A stretch of DNA of 64,000 nucleotides from Comamonas sp. lk (GTDB lineage Bacteria; Pseudomonadota; Gammaproteobacteria; Burkholderiales; Burkholderiaceae_C), in assembly GCA_945925985.1 (NCBI GenBank), contig CAMELV010000005.1, positions 107,096 to 171,095 on the forward strand, in the 5' to 3' direction. Positions 17,413-25,607 of this stretch are shown in pieces. Under the pieces are notes generated by a model. The model was not told the DNA's origin and did no database searches. It worked only from the letters and a program-made list of their open reading frames with translations. Made by a program: the position numbers and the translations under genes. Every line of letters begins with the position of its first letter. Positions within the stretch are counted from its first letter, which is position 1.

Positions 17413-19869
17413 ATGAAAACTAGTGCACGGGTTGTCGTGATCGGTGGTGGTGTGGTGGGCGTGAGCACCCTGTACCATTTGGTCAAGAAGGGCTGGTCTG
17501 ATGTGGTCCTGATCGAGCGCACCGAGCTGACCGCCGGTTCGACCTGGCACGCCGCCGGCCTACTGCCCCTGTTCAACATGAGCTACACCGTGGGCCAGTT
17601 GCACAAGTACTCGGTGGACCTGTACAAACGTTTGCCGGCCGAAACCGGGCAGGACGTGAGCTTTCACGTCACCGGCAACTTGCGGCTGGCGACCAACCAG
17701 GACCGCATGGACGAGTACCTCAAGTACTGTGGTGTTGCCAACACCATTGGCGTGCCATTTCGCATCATCACCCCGGCTGAAATCAAGGCGTTGTGGCCCC
17801 TGATCGATCTGGGCGATGGCATCAACACGCCCAAGGTGATCGGCGCGCTGTACCACCCGGACGACGGCCACATTGCCCCGGTCGACCTGACCATGGCCCT
17901 GCGCAAGGGCGCCCGCGCCGGTGGCGGCGAGATCTATGAGCAGACCCAGGTCACCGGCGTCGAGAAGCTGGCATCTGGCGAATGGAAGGTCATCACCAAC
18001 AAGGGCGACATCACCTGCGAGCACGTGGTGTGCGCCACCGGCAACTACGCACGCGAAACCGGCAAGATGTTTGGGCTGAGCATTCCGGCCATCCCGGTTG
18101 AGCACCAGTACATCGTCTATGACGAGTCACCCGAGTTGCGGGCCTACCGTGACCAGGGTGGCCATGAGCTCGCCGTGCTGCGCGAATCCGACGCCTCTTA
18201 TTACCTGCGCGAAGAGCGCATGGGCTGGATCCTCGGGCCTTATGAAAAAGGCGCGCCCGCGCGCTTTGCCGATGGCGTGCCCGACTGGTTTGGCAAGAGC
18301 CTGTTTGAGGGCGACCTCGACCGCCTGCTGCCGCACGTTGAAGCCGCCATGAAGCGGGTGCCGGCACTGGAGCATTGCGGCATCAAGACCATTGTGAATG
18401 GCCCCATTTCCTACACGCCCGATGGCAGCCCGCTGATCGGGCCGGCCTGGGGTCTGAAGAACGTCTGGCTCAATGAGGGGCACAGTTTTGGCGTGACCGC
18501 AGCCGGTGGCGCCGGTTGGCAACTGGCCGAGTGGATTGTGGAAGGCGAGCCCACGGTGGACATGCTGGGTGTGGACCCCCGTCGCTACGGCCCTTACACC
18601 AGCAAGCGCTACACCGTCGCCAAGAACGAAGAGGCCTACCGCGAAGTGTTCACGGTGCACTTCCCCGATGAAGAGCGTCACGACGGCCGTCCGGCCAAGA
18701 CCAGCCCGATCTATGAAAAGCTCAAGCAGATGGGCGCCGTTTTTGGCCAGCGTTATGGCTGGGAGCGCGCCAACTGGTTCGCCCCCGAGGGCGTTGAGCG
18801 CAAGGACAACTGGAGCTTCCGGCGCAGCAACTACTTTGAGCATGTGGGCAACGAATGCCGCAACATCCGCGAACGCGTGGGCATGATCGACCTGACGCCC
18901 TTCACCAAGCATGAGGTGACCGGTCCTGGCGCTGAGGCTTGGCTTGATTACCTGGTGGCCAACAAGGTGCCGACCAAGACCGGACGCATCGCCCTGTGCC
19001 ATGCCCTCACCAAAAACGGCGGCGTGCGCTCCGAGTTCACCCTCACCAAGTTGGGTGAGCATCGCTTTTATGCGGTCAGTGCCGGTGCCGGTGAGCGTTT
19101 TGATTCGGACTATCTGCACAAGATGTTACCCGCCGATGGCTCGGTTCAGTTGCGCAACATCACCACCAGCCGTGGCTGCTTTGTGATCGCCGGACCGCGT
19201 GCGCGCGAGGTCATGGCCAAGCTGACCGATGCACCGCTGGATAACCAAAGTTTTCCGTGGCTGACCAGCCAGGTGATCGACGTAGGCTATGCCAGCGACG
19301 TCTACGCGTTGCGGGTGAACTTCATTGGCGAACTGGGCTGGGAGTTGCACTTCCCGATCGAATACGCCAACTCGCTGTTTGAACAGATCTTTGCTGCCGG
19401 CGCGGAGTTTGGCATTGGCATGGCCGGCATGCGCGCCATGGAGTCGCTGCGGATCGAGAAGTCTTACCGCATGTGGGGCACCGACCTGGGCATCGAGTAC
19501 TCGCCCTACGAGGCCAGTCTGGACCGCTTTGTGCGCATGAACAAGGGCGATTTCATCGGCCGCGCTGCGCTGGAGCGGCAAGTGGCCGCCGGTATCCCCA
19601 AACGCTTTGTCACGCTGGAGGTGCATGGCGTCACCGATGCCGATCCGCTGGGCAATGAGCCGCTGTACGTGGACGGCAAGTTGGCTGGCCGCGCTACCGC
19701 CGGCTACTACGGCCATGTGCTGGGCAAGAGCTTGGCCCTGGGTTACATCGCCACGGCGCATTCAGCGGTCGGCACCGAGGTTGAGATCGACATCCTTGGC
19801 CAGCGCAAGCGGGCCACCGTGTTGTGCGAGTCCCCGCTGGACCCGGACAACCACAAGCTCAGGGCCTGA
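17413..19869 (+). CDS. dimethylglycine dehydrogenase-like FAD/GcvT fusion protein, copy 1
   Basis: This 818-residue protein has an N-terminal DAO-type FAD domain (VVVIGGGVVG, residues 7-16), then linker and C-terminal aminomethyltransferase (GcvT) domains (about 430-810). ELTAGSTWHAAGL contains His46, matching the His that bonds FAD covalently in mammalian dimethylglycine dehydrogenase. The family oxidises an N-methyl group and hands the formaldehyde unit to tetrahydrofolate in the GcvT domain. It lies downstream of sdaA/hyuA on the same strand and upstream of an MDR oxidoreductase. It resembles the copy at 32058-34487 but differs after HAAG (LLPLFN against GFHTLN), so substrates may differ. 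Dimethylglycine, sarcosine or another N-methyl amino acid are the candidates. Confidence 0.9.
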   Translation: MKTSARVVVIGGGVVGVSTLYHLVKKGWSDVVLIERTELTAGSTWHAAGLLPLFNMSYTVGQLHKYSVDLYKRLPAETGQDVSFHVTGNLRLATNQDRMDEYLKYCGVANTIGVPFRIITPAEIKALWPLIDLGDGINTPKVIGALYHPDDGHIAPVDLTMALRKGARAGGGEIYEQTQVTGVEKLASGEWKVITNKGDITCEHVVCATGNYARETGKMFGLSIPAIPVEHQYIVYDESPELRAYRDQGGHELAVLRESDASYYLREERMGWILGPYEKGAPARFADGVPDWFGKSLFEGDLDRLLPHVEAAMKRVPALEHCGIKTIVNGPISYTPDGSPLIGPAWGLKNVWLNEGHSFGVTAAGGAGWQLAEWIVEGEPTVDMLGVDPRRYGPYTSKRYTVAKNEEAYREVFTVHFPDEERHDGRPAKTSPIYEKLKQMGAVFGQRYGWERANWFAPEGVERKDNWSFRRSNYFEHVGNECRNIRERVGMIDLTPFTKHEVTGPGAEAWLDYLVANKVPTKTGRIALCHALTKNGGVRSEFTLTKLGEHRFYAVSAGAGERFDSDYLHKMLPADGSVQLRNITTSRGCFVIAGPRAREVMAKLTDAPLDNQSFPWLTSQVIDVGYASDVYALRVNFIGELGWELHFPIEYANSLFEQIFAAGAEFGIGMAGMRAMESLRIEKSYRMWGTDLGIEYSPYEASLDRFVRMNKGDFIGRAALERQVAAGIPKRFVTLEVHGVTDADPLGNEPLYVDGKLAGRATAGYYGHVLGKSLALGYIATAHSAVGTEVEIDILGQRKRATVLCESPLDPDNHKLRA

Positions 19870-19891
19870 TCAGGGGCGCCAGGTGCTGACC

Positions 19892-20920
19892 ATGCGCGCC
19901 GTGCTGCTGACCGGCTACGGCGGCTACGACCAGCTGCAGTACCGCACCGATGTGCCCCGGCCCGAGCCGGCAACGGGTGAGGTGCTGGTCCAGGTGGGTG
20001 CCTGCGGCGTCAACAACACCGATGTCTGGACCCGTGAGGGCGCCTACGGCGCCAGCGAGCAGTCGGGCTGGCAGGGCAGTGCCTTCAATTTTCCGCGTAT
20101 CCAGGGTGCTGACAGCGTCGGTCGCATCGTGGCGGTGGGCGCGGGCGTGTACGCAGACCGTCTGGGCCAGCGCGTCATGGTCAACCCCACCCTGTACGGC
20201 ACCTCGGGCGACGGCCTGTTTGAAGCCACCTACCTGGGCAGCGAGCGCGATGGTGGCTTTGCCGAGTTCGTCAGCGTGCCCGATGCCAACGCCCACGCCA
20301 TCACCTCCCCCTTGGCCGACCACGAACTGGCCAGTTTCATGACGTCCTACCTGACGGCCGAGCACATGCTCAACCGGGCGGCATTGGCGGCGGGGGAGAC
20401 GATTCTGGTGACCGGCGCCTCGGGCGGCGTTGGCTCGGCGCTGGTGCAACTGGCCAAGATCCGCGGTGCCCACGTGGTCGCCGTGATTGGCCGTTGCAAA
20501 GAGGCGCATCTGGCCGCATTGGGGGTGGAGGCCTTTATTTGGCGCGACGAGCCTGACTATGCGGCGGCATGGCGGCGCCAACAGCTAACGCGTCAGATCG
20601 ATGTGGTGGCTGATGTGGTGGCCGGTGACAAGGTACCGGTGTTGCTGGACCTGTTGGCAGTGGGCGGGCGTTATGTGACGGCCGGTGCCATTGCCGGCCC
20701 GATGGTGACCATTGACTGGCGCAAGCTCTACCTCAAGCACCTGACGCTGCTGGGCGCCACCATGGGCACACAGGCCGAGGCGCGCCAGATCGTGCGCTAC
20801 GTGGCGTCGGGGCAGCTCAAGCCCCTGATCGCCGGCATCTACCCGCTGGCGCAGTTGGTGCAGGCACAGCAGGCCTTCAAGACCCGTTCGCATTTCGGCA
20901 AACTGGTGATCACCCTTTGA
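19892..20920 (+). CDS. MDR-superfamily NAD(P)H-dependent oxidoreductase (alcohol dehydrogenase/quinone reductase type)
   Basis: This 342-residue protein is a medium-chain dehydrogenase/reductase. A GroES-like N-terminal domain (GACGVNNTDVWTREGAYG) precedes a Rossmann domain with GASGGVGSALVQLAK (about 172-186). The start is ATG 19892; upstream in-frame residues belong to a shadow of the flavoprotein gene. The structural-zinc cysteine cluster of classical alcohol dehydrogenases is not visible, which points toward the zinc-free quinone-reductase branch. It follows the flavoprotein gene by 22 bp. Substrate unknown; an aldehyde or enone made by the pathway is possible. Confidence 0.88.
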   Translation: MRAVLLTGYGGYDQLQYRTDVPRPEPATGEVLVQVGACGVNNTDVWTREGAYGASEQSGWQGSAFNFPRIQGADSVGRIVAVGAGVYADRLGQRVMVNPTLYGTSGDGLFEATYLGSERDGGFAEFVSVPDANAHAITSPLADHELASFMTSYLTAEHMLNRAALAAGETILVTGASGGVGSALVQLAKIRGAHVVAVIGRCKEAHLAALGVEAFIWRDEPDYAAAWRRQQLTRQIDVVADVVAGDKVPVLLDLLAVGGRYVTAGAIAGPMVTIDWRKLYLKHLTLLGATMGTQAEARQIVRYVASGQLKPLIAGIYPLAQLVQAQQAFKTRSHFGKLVITL

Positions 20921-21012
20921 GTCCGGGACGCAAAGAACCTGTTGATCGCCTGAAAGGCGCTTAGACTGGTGCGAACAGCGCTTTTAATTTGCTCGTACAA
21001 CAAGGAGATTTC

Positions 21013-21987
21013 ATGCCCATTCGCCGTCATTTTTTGGTGACTATCTCGTCGCTCGCCGCCGCCATTACGCCCGCGATCAGCCGGTCACAGACGTGGCCGA
21101 GTCAGCCCTTGAGGCTGGTTGTCACTTTTCCACCGGGCGGTGCTAGCGACATCGTCGCGCGGCTGATCGCCCCTGCGCTGGCCGAGAAGCTGGGCCAATC
21201 CGTGGTGGTGGATAACCGCCCCGGTGGTGCGTCTACCATCGGCGCTGTGCACGTTGCCAATGCTGAGGCCAACGGTTACACCCTGCTGATGTCCAATTCG
21301 GCCCCCATGTTGATCGCGCCAGCGCTGATGGACAAACCCCTGTATGACACCGTGAAGAGTTTTAGACATCTGAGCTACATCGGTGATGTGCCGACCGTGC
21401 TGGCGGTGCACCCTTCATTGGGGGTGACTGACTTTGCAGGCTTTGTCGCTTGGGCAAAGTCGCAAAAAGACCCGGTTCCTTTTGGCAGCGGCGGGGCTGC
21501 GTCGATTGGGCACATTGTGGGCGAGTTACTGGGCCAACAAGCTGGGCTGAAGGTGCTGCACGTGCCCTACCGTGGCGCTGGCCCGATGCGCACCGATCTG
21601 TTGGGCGGGCAGTTGAAGGTGGCGGTAGACGCCTTGCCCCAAAACCTGCAGTTTCGCAAAACCGGACAGTTGCGGCTGCTCGCGATCACTTCGGCCAAGC
21701 GTGTTGTACAGGCCAACGACATTCCTACTCTGGCGGAGCTCGGTTATCCCTCCTTGGTCGCCGAAAATTTTGTCGGTTTATCTGCACCCGCGGCAGTGCC
21801 GCCGGCGGTGGCCCAGATGCTGATCAAGGCGGTTAACGATGTGATGGCCATGCCAGACATTCGCAGTAAGTTGCTGGCCCAGGGCTTTGAACTCGAGAAT
21901 CGGTCGCCGGAGATGTTCACTGCTTTCATCAAGGAACAAGCGGCACTTTGGGCGCCTGTCGTCAAAGCCAGCGGCGCCACCTTATGA
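21013..21987 (+). CDS. Bug-family tripartite tricarboxylate transporter substrate-binding protein
   Basis: This 324-residue exported protein carries family motifs PLRLVVTFPPGGASDIVARL, GKPL-type VVVDNRPGGAS and VPYRGAGPMRTDLLGGQ. A signal peptide occupies about residues 1-27 (MPIRRHFLVTISSLAAAITP). AAGGAG at 21002-21007 fixes ATG 21013 rather than an upstream TTG. Bug proteins bind carboxylates and other small metabolites; no TctA/TctB membrane subunits are adjacent, as is common for the many orphan Bug genes in Burkholderiales. Ligand unknown. Confidence 0.92.
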   Translation: MPIRRHFLVTISSLAAAITPAISRSQTWPSQPLRLVVTFPPGGASDIVARLIAPALAEKLGQSVVVDNRPGGASTIGAVHVANAEANGYTLLMSNSAPMLIAPALMDKPLYDTVKSFRHLSYIGDVPTVLAVHPSLGVTDFAGFVAWAKSQKDPVPFGSGGAASIGHIVGELLGQQAGLKVLHVPYRGAGPMRTDLLGGQLKVAVDALPQNLQFRKTGQLRLLAITSAKRVVQANDIPTLAELGYPSLVAENFVGLSAPAAVPPAVAQMLIKAVNDVMAMPDIRSKLLAQGFELENRSPEMFTAFIKEQAALWAPVVKASGATL

Positions 21988-22018
21988 GCCGCGTTTTAGC
22001 TCTTGTCAGGGGTTTGCG

Positions 22019-22930
22019 ATGACCGCGCCGCGCATCAAGGTGGCGCTGTTTGGCCCACCCGGCCAGGGTAGCTTTAACGAGTCCGGTTGCGACGGCGCCA
22101 TGCGGGCCCGTGCCGCCGGCCATTCCGTCGAGGTGCACTGGATCGCCCCGCTGGCGGCGCAAGACCGTGCCGAGGCGCTGCGCACCCTATGCAAGCAATC
22201 CCCCGACTTGTTGGTCGCTCATGGTGGCCAGGGTGATGAACCTGTGAAACTCATCCATCAGGAGTTTCCTGGAACGGTGTTTGCGATCACCCAAGGCAAC
22301 TTCCTCGCACCCAATACGGCGTGTTACGAGGTGCTTCAGGAGCAGTCGGCATTTCTGGCGGGCGTACTGGCCGGCCTTGCCTCCAAAACTGGGGTGGTAG
22401 CCCACCTGTCTGGTGAAAAAGTTGGCCCGGGTCTGAAGGGACGTGCGGCGTTTGCCAGTGGCCTGAAACATATCGCACCCAACTGCCGTTTTGTGACCAC
22501 ATTTTGCGGTCTCCAGCATGACCCCGATCTCGCATTCGAGAGCGCGCGGCGCTTGCAAGGCATGGGTGCAGATCTGATCTTTGCCATGATTGATGGCGGT
22601 CGACTCGGCGTTTCGCGGGCCTGCCAAGAATTGCCCATCCGTCAGATCGGTAATGTTCTGGACTGGGTCAAGCGTGACCCCGCCGTGTTCCTTGCTTCGG
22701 CGGTGGCGGACTCTGGTCGGGGTCTGGCCCAGGCGATTGATGATTTTGTCCATGGCCGGCTGCGAACCGGCGTTTCGGTGGCCTACGGTTTAGAGCAGCC
22801 GGACTATGTTCGCTTGGTGGTCAATGCAGAACTGAGCGCTCGGTTCGGCCCCCAAATTGCTGATTGGACGGCCCGTGTCTCCCAAGGTCTTGTGCAGGTT
22901 GACACCCGCTACGACGGGCCGGAGCACTGA
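22019..22930 (+). CDS. BMP-family (PnrA/Med-like) ligand-binding protein lacking a signal peptide
   Basis: This 303-residue protein has the fold pattern of basic-membrane-protein/Med ABC binding proteins: KVALFGPPGQGSFNESGCDG, then LVAHGGQGDEPV, ITQGNFLAPN, QEQSAFLAGVLAGLASKTG and AMIDGGRLGV. Typical members begin with a signal or lipoprotein peptide. Here the mature-like domain starts at residue 5, so it is probably cytosolic, perhaps a sensor or an enzyme-like derivative. It begins 32 bp after the Bug gene, with ATG 22019 chosen because the longer frame overlaps that gene. A small hairpin (CTGCC..GGCAG) follows its stop. Ligand unknown. Confidence 0.75.
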   Translation: MTAPRIKVALFGPPGQGSFNESGCDGAMRARAAGHSVEVHWIAPLAAQDRAEALRTLCKQSPDLLVAHGGQGDEPVKLIHQEFPGTVFAITQGNFLAPNTACYEVLQEQSAFLAGVLAGLASKTGVVAHLSGEKVGPGLKGRAAFASGLKHIAPNCRFVTTFCGLQHDPDLAFESARRLQGMGADLIFAMIDGGRLGVSRACQELPIRQIGNVLDWVKRDPAVFLASAVADSGRGLAQAIDDFVHGRLRTGVSVAYGLEQPDYVRLVVNAELSARFGPQIADWTARVSQGLVQVDTRYDGPEH

Positions 22931-22980
22931 GGCGGGCCATCCCTGCCGCACTGGCAGGAGGCCCGACGGCGAGAAGCGCC

Positions 22981-23098
22981 TCAGCCGACCTGGAACCAGG
23001 CCGACTTGGTTTGCAGGTAAGACTGCAGGCTCATCATGTGTTTGTCGCTCTCGTCTTGCGCAATGCTCATGCGGTTGCTGGCGCCAACAAGCAGCGCC
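22981..23098 (-). pseudogene. remnant of a second aldehyde dehydrogenase gene
   Basis: On the minus strand this piece encodes GASNRMSIAQDE joined in frame to SDKHMMSLQSYLQTKSAWF and a stop. Both parts match the intact aldehyde dehydrogenase at 24079-25593 (residues about 391-407 and 482-504) nearly base for base, but roughly 75 residues between them and everything upstream are missing. It is a decayed duplicate, now separated from the intact gene by the VapBC module. Confidence 0.85.
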
Positions 23099-23127
23099 GT
23101 TGAGGCGGCGCTCGGTGGAAGGCCTGC

Positions 23128-23544
23128 TCAAGCCCTAAACGGGTTGCGAATTACCAGCGCATTGGCGCTTGCCGGACCGGGTAACTTGATATTGAGCCCG
23201 TCCTGCATGTCCTCAGAATACAAAACGGCGCATTCACTCAAGGCCGCAGCAGCAACGATGTTGGCGTCGTAAACCGACAAGTTGTAGCGAGCCATCAGGG
23301 TCAGGGCCGTTTGGTGGGTGAGAACGCTTAGATCAACCACATCGCAGGTGTCGATTAAGGTGGTGCAAAGGGTCTCAACATCTGGCAGCGCCATAGCGCG
23401 CTTTCTGCGCAGAACATTGGCAAACTCATTGAGTACCTGCACGCTGATGACAGCCTGCTGCGCCAACAACTGCTCCACCACATCGGCCCGTGCGCTGTCG
23501 TCCACCCAATAAATGAGCACGTTGGTGTCGATAAACGCCTTCAC
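23128..23544 (-). CDS. vapC: VapC-type PIN-domain toxin ribonuclease
   Basis: This 138-residue PIN-domain protein has the four expected acidic positions: Asp6 in FIDTNVLIYW, Glu in VLNEFANVLRR, Asp in SVYDANIVAAA and Asp in LYSEDMQDG. VapC toxins cut tRNA or rRNA when freed from their antitoxin. The ATG at 23544 overlaps the antitoxin stop (ATGA), giving translational coupling. Length is usual. The module lies between an aldehyde dehydrogenase remnant and the intact gene, which suggests insertion or rearrangement here. Confidence 0.9.
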   Translation of the reverse strand: MKAFIDTNVLIYWVDDSARADVVEQLLAQQAVISVQVLNEFANVLRRKRAMALPDVETLCTTLIDTCDVVDLSVLTHQTALTLMARYNLSVYDANIVAAAALSECAVLYSEDMQDGLNIKLPGPASANALVIRNPFRA

Positions 23545-23786
23545 CGCGCGTTGGCCTCGTCGCGGTCAAAGGCAAAGTCTGCGCCCCAAGACCTTCGCAA
23601 GTGGCGCACCGCCTGCAAGCGCTCCAACTTGCTCGGCAGGCGGGTCACGCTGACAGTGGCCGGTTGCTCCGCTTGCCGGGGTGCCGGTTGCAGCACCAAC
23701 TCGTCACCGTCGGCAATGCCCAGCTCTTGCACCAAGGACACCGGCAAGCGCACCGCCAGACTATTTCCCCATTTGGCAACTTGCAT
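23541..23786 (-). CDS. vapB: AbrB/MazE-type antitoxin of the VapBC module
   Basis: This 81-residue protein has an N-terminal SpoVT/AbrB swapped-hairpin domain (MQVAKWGNSLAVRLPVSLVQ, then DGDELVLQP) and a charged C-terminal tail that would wrap the toxin. ATG 23786 is preceded by GGAG; the longer frame from 23963 is not family-like. It binds and neutralises VapC and probably represses its own promoter through the inverted repeat at 23804-23825. Confidence 0.88.
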   Translation of the reverse strand: MQVAKWGNSLAVRLPVSLVQELGIADGDELVLQPAPRQAEQPATVSVTRLPSKLERLQAVRHLRRSWGADFAFDRDEANAR

Positions 23787-23803
23787 GACGAACTCTCCAT
23801 TTG

Positions 23804-23825
23804 ATATACAGGAAATAAAGTATAT
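23804..23825 (-). promoter_or_regulatory. inverted-repeat operator over the vapBC promoter
   Basis: ATATAC and GTATAT arms are separated by 10 bp, 18 bp before vapB. On the minus strand TTGCCA (23830-23825) and TATATC (23808-23803), 16 bp apart, could be the -35 and -10 boxes, so the arms overlap both. This fits antitoxin autorepression. Confidence 0.5.
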
Positions 23826-23890
23826 GGCAATGCAGGCTTGGGCACCGCAATTAACAGATTGGCGCGGCTTCGTTCTTCTCATCAGTCCGT

Positions 23891-24082
23891 TCAAAGGCCT
23901 ATGCAAAAGTAGGTAGGCCCTGCGGGGCGGTTGATCGTGATTTCCACCACCCTGGTCTCGCATTCGATAGCACCCGTCGCGTCAAAGGTGTTTGTCAAGT
24001 CGATACCGGCTAAGACGGGCCAGAACATTGAGGACGGCCATGCTTGGGGCAATGCCATGAGGCACTGCCAGATAAACCTCAC
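23891..24082 (-). CDS. small unrecognised ORF coupled to aldehyde dehydrogenase
   Basis: This 63-codon frame starts with a GTG overlapping the aldehyde dehydrogenase stop (GTGA) and has a hydrophobic N-terminal third, then LTNTFDATGAIECETRVVEI. I do not recognise it. It could be a fragment or chance frame. The overlap is its only support. Confidence 0.2.
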   Translation of the reverse strand: MRFIWQCLMALPQAWPSSMFWPVLAGIDLTNTFDATGAIECETRVVEITINRPAGPTYFCIGL

Positions 24083-25593
24083 CCAGTCTGAAACCAGGCG
24101 GATTTGGTTTGCAGGTAAGACTGCAGACTCATCATGTGCTTGTCGCGCGAGTTGCCCGATTGCTTGTAGCCGCCGAAGGGCTGCGTCATGTCGCCGTCGC
24201 CAAAGCAGTTGACCCAGACCACACCGGCTTCGAGCTCCCGCACAAATTTATGGGCCTTATTCAGATCGCGGGTCCAGACCGAAGCGGCCAGGCCATAGAC
24301 CGAGTCGTTGGCCAGGGCCAGCGCTTCCTCGTCGGACGAGAACGGCACCACCGTGGCCACCGGGCCGAAGATCTCGTCTTGCGCGATGCTCATGCGGTTG
24401 CTGGCGCCAACAAACAGCGCCGGGCACAGGTAGGCGCCGGCCGCCAGCGCAGGGTCGGGCGTGTCGCCCATCAGCAGTTGCGCCCCCTCAGCCACCCCTC
24501 GGGCCATACGCGCCTGTACATTGCGCAACTGGGCTTGGCTGGCCAGGGGCCCCAGCGTGGTGGCTGGGTCCAGCGGGTCACCGGGGCGATAGGCCTGTGC
24601 CGCCCGTGCCGTGAAGCGGCGCACGAATTCATCGTGGATGTCGCGGTGCACCAGCAGGCGCGAGCCGGCGTTACAAACCTGGCCGGCGTTGTCGTAAATG
24701 CCGCCCACCGCCCGGTCCACCGCCGCGTCCAGGTCGTACAGATCGGGCAAAAAAATCTGCGGGCTCTTGCCGCCCGTTTCCAGGGCCACCCGTTTCATAT
24801 TGGACTGGCCGGCATAAGCCAGCAGCAGCTTGCCCACGGCGGTGGAGCCGGTGAACGACAGCTTGATCACATGTGGGTGCAGTGCCAGCGCCCGCCCAGC
24901 CTCCGGACCCAGGCCGTTGACCAGGTTGAATACGCCGGGTGGGCCACCGGCATCGACGAACAGCTGCGCCAGCCGCGTGCAGGACAGTGGCGCCTGCTCA
25001 GCGGGTTTGAGCACCACGCAATTGCCGGCCGCCAAAATAGGCGCCAGCTTCCACACAGCCATCAGCAGCGGGTAGTTCCAGGGCGTGATGGCGCCCACCA
25101 CGCCCATGGGTTCATGGGTGATCAGGTGCAGGCTGCCGGCCGCGGTGTGGGTCACCGCGCCTTCCACCTTGTCGATGCACTCGGCAAAAAAGCGCAGGGT
25201 CTTGGTGACTTCCGGCAGGTCGATGTTGAGCACATCGCTGATGGGCTTGCCCATGTCCAGGGTTTCGAGCAGGGCCAGTTCGTCGGCATGCTGCTCGACC
25301 AAATCGGCCAGGCGCAGCAACACATCTATGCGTTGCCGTGGCGGCAGACCGCGCCAGCGCCGGTCGTTCCAGGCCTGCAAGCCACTGGCCACCGCAGCGT
25401 CTATGTCGGCGTCACTACCTCTGGCCATCTGCGCCAGCAACCGCCCATTAGCCGGGTTGATGCAGTCAAAGGTGGCCCGATCGAGCGACGGGACGTGCCG
25501 GCCCTCAATGAAGTGGCCGGTGGCCATGGACAGCTGTTGTGCCCGTTGCAGCCATTGCGCGTGGGTCTTGGCTTGGGTCTGGGCCTGTGTCAT
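24079..25593 (-). CDS. NAD(P)-dependent aldehyde dehydrogenase (betaine-/gamma-aminobutyraldehyde type)
   Basis: This 504-residue enzyme oxidises an aldehyde to its acid. Catalytic Cys307 lies in NAGQVCNAGSR and Glu272 in LETGGKSP; the cofactor loop has FTGSTAVGK and the active-site region ITPWNYPLLMAVWKLAPILA. The C-terminus GGYKQSGNSRDKHMMSLQSY resembles PuuC/KauB and amino- or betaine-aldehyde dehydrogenases. It starts 14 bp after the dehydrogenase gene upstream and belongs to the minus-strand methylamine run. Likely substrates are trimethylaminobutyraldehyde, betaine aldehyde or an aminoaldehyde; formaldehyde is less likely. A remnant copy lies at 22981-23098. Confidence 0.9.
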   Translation of the reverse strand: MTQAQTQAKTHAQWLQRAQQLSMATGHFIEGRHVPSLDRATFDCINPANGRLLAQMARGSDADIDAAVASGLQAWNDRRWRGLPPRQRIDVLLRLADLVEQHADELALLETLDMGKPISDVLNIDLPEVTKTLRFFAECIDKVEGAVTHTAAGSLHLITHEPMGVVGAITPWNYPLLMAVWKLAPILAAGNCVVLKPAEQAPLSCTRLAQLFVDAGGPPGVFNLVNGLGPEAGRALALHPHVIKLSFTGSTAVGKLLLAYAGQSNMKRVALETGGKSPQIFLPDLYDLDAAVDRAVGGIYDNAGQVCNAGSRLLVHRDIHDEFVRRFTARAAQAYRPGDPLDPATTLGPLASQAQLRNVQARMARGVAEGAQLLMGDTPDPALAAGAYLCPALFVGASNRMSIAQDEIFGPVATVVPFSSDEEALALANDSVYGLAASVWTRDLNKAHKFVRELEAGVVWVNCFGDGDMTQPFGGYKQSGNSRDKHMMSLQSYLQTKSAWFQTG

Positions 25594-25607
25594 GGTGGGG
25601 TCCCTGC

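Noticed and set aside
17180..17416. 78-codon frame before the flavoprotein gene
   Set aside because: It has no motif, overlaps the next start and is probably leader DNA.
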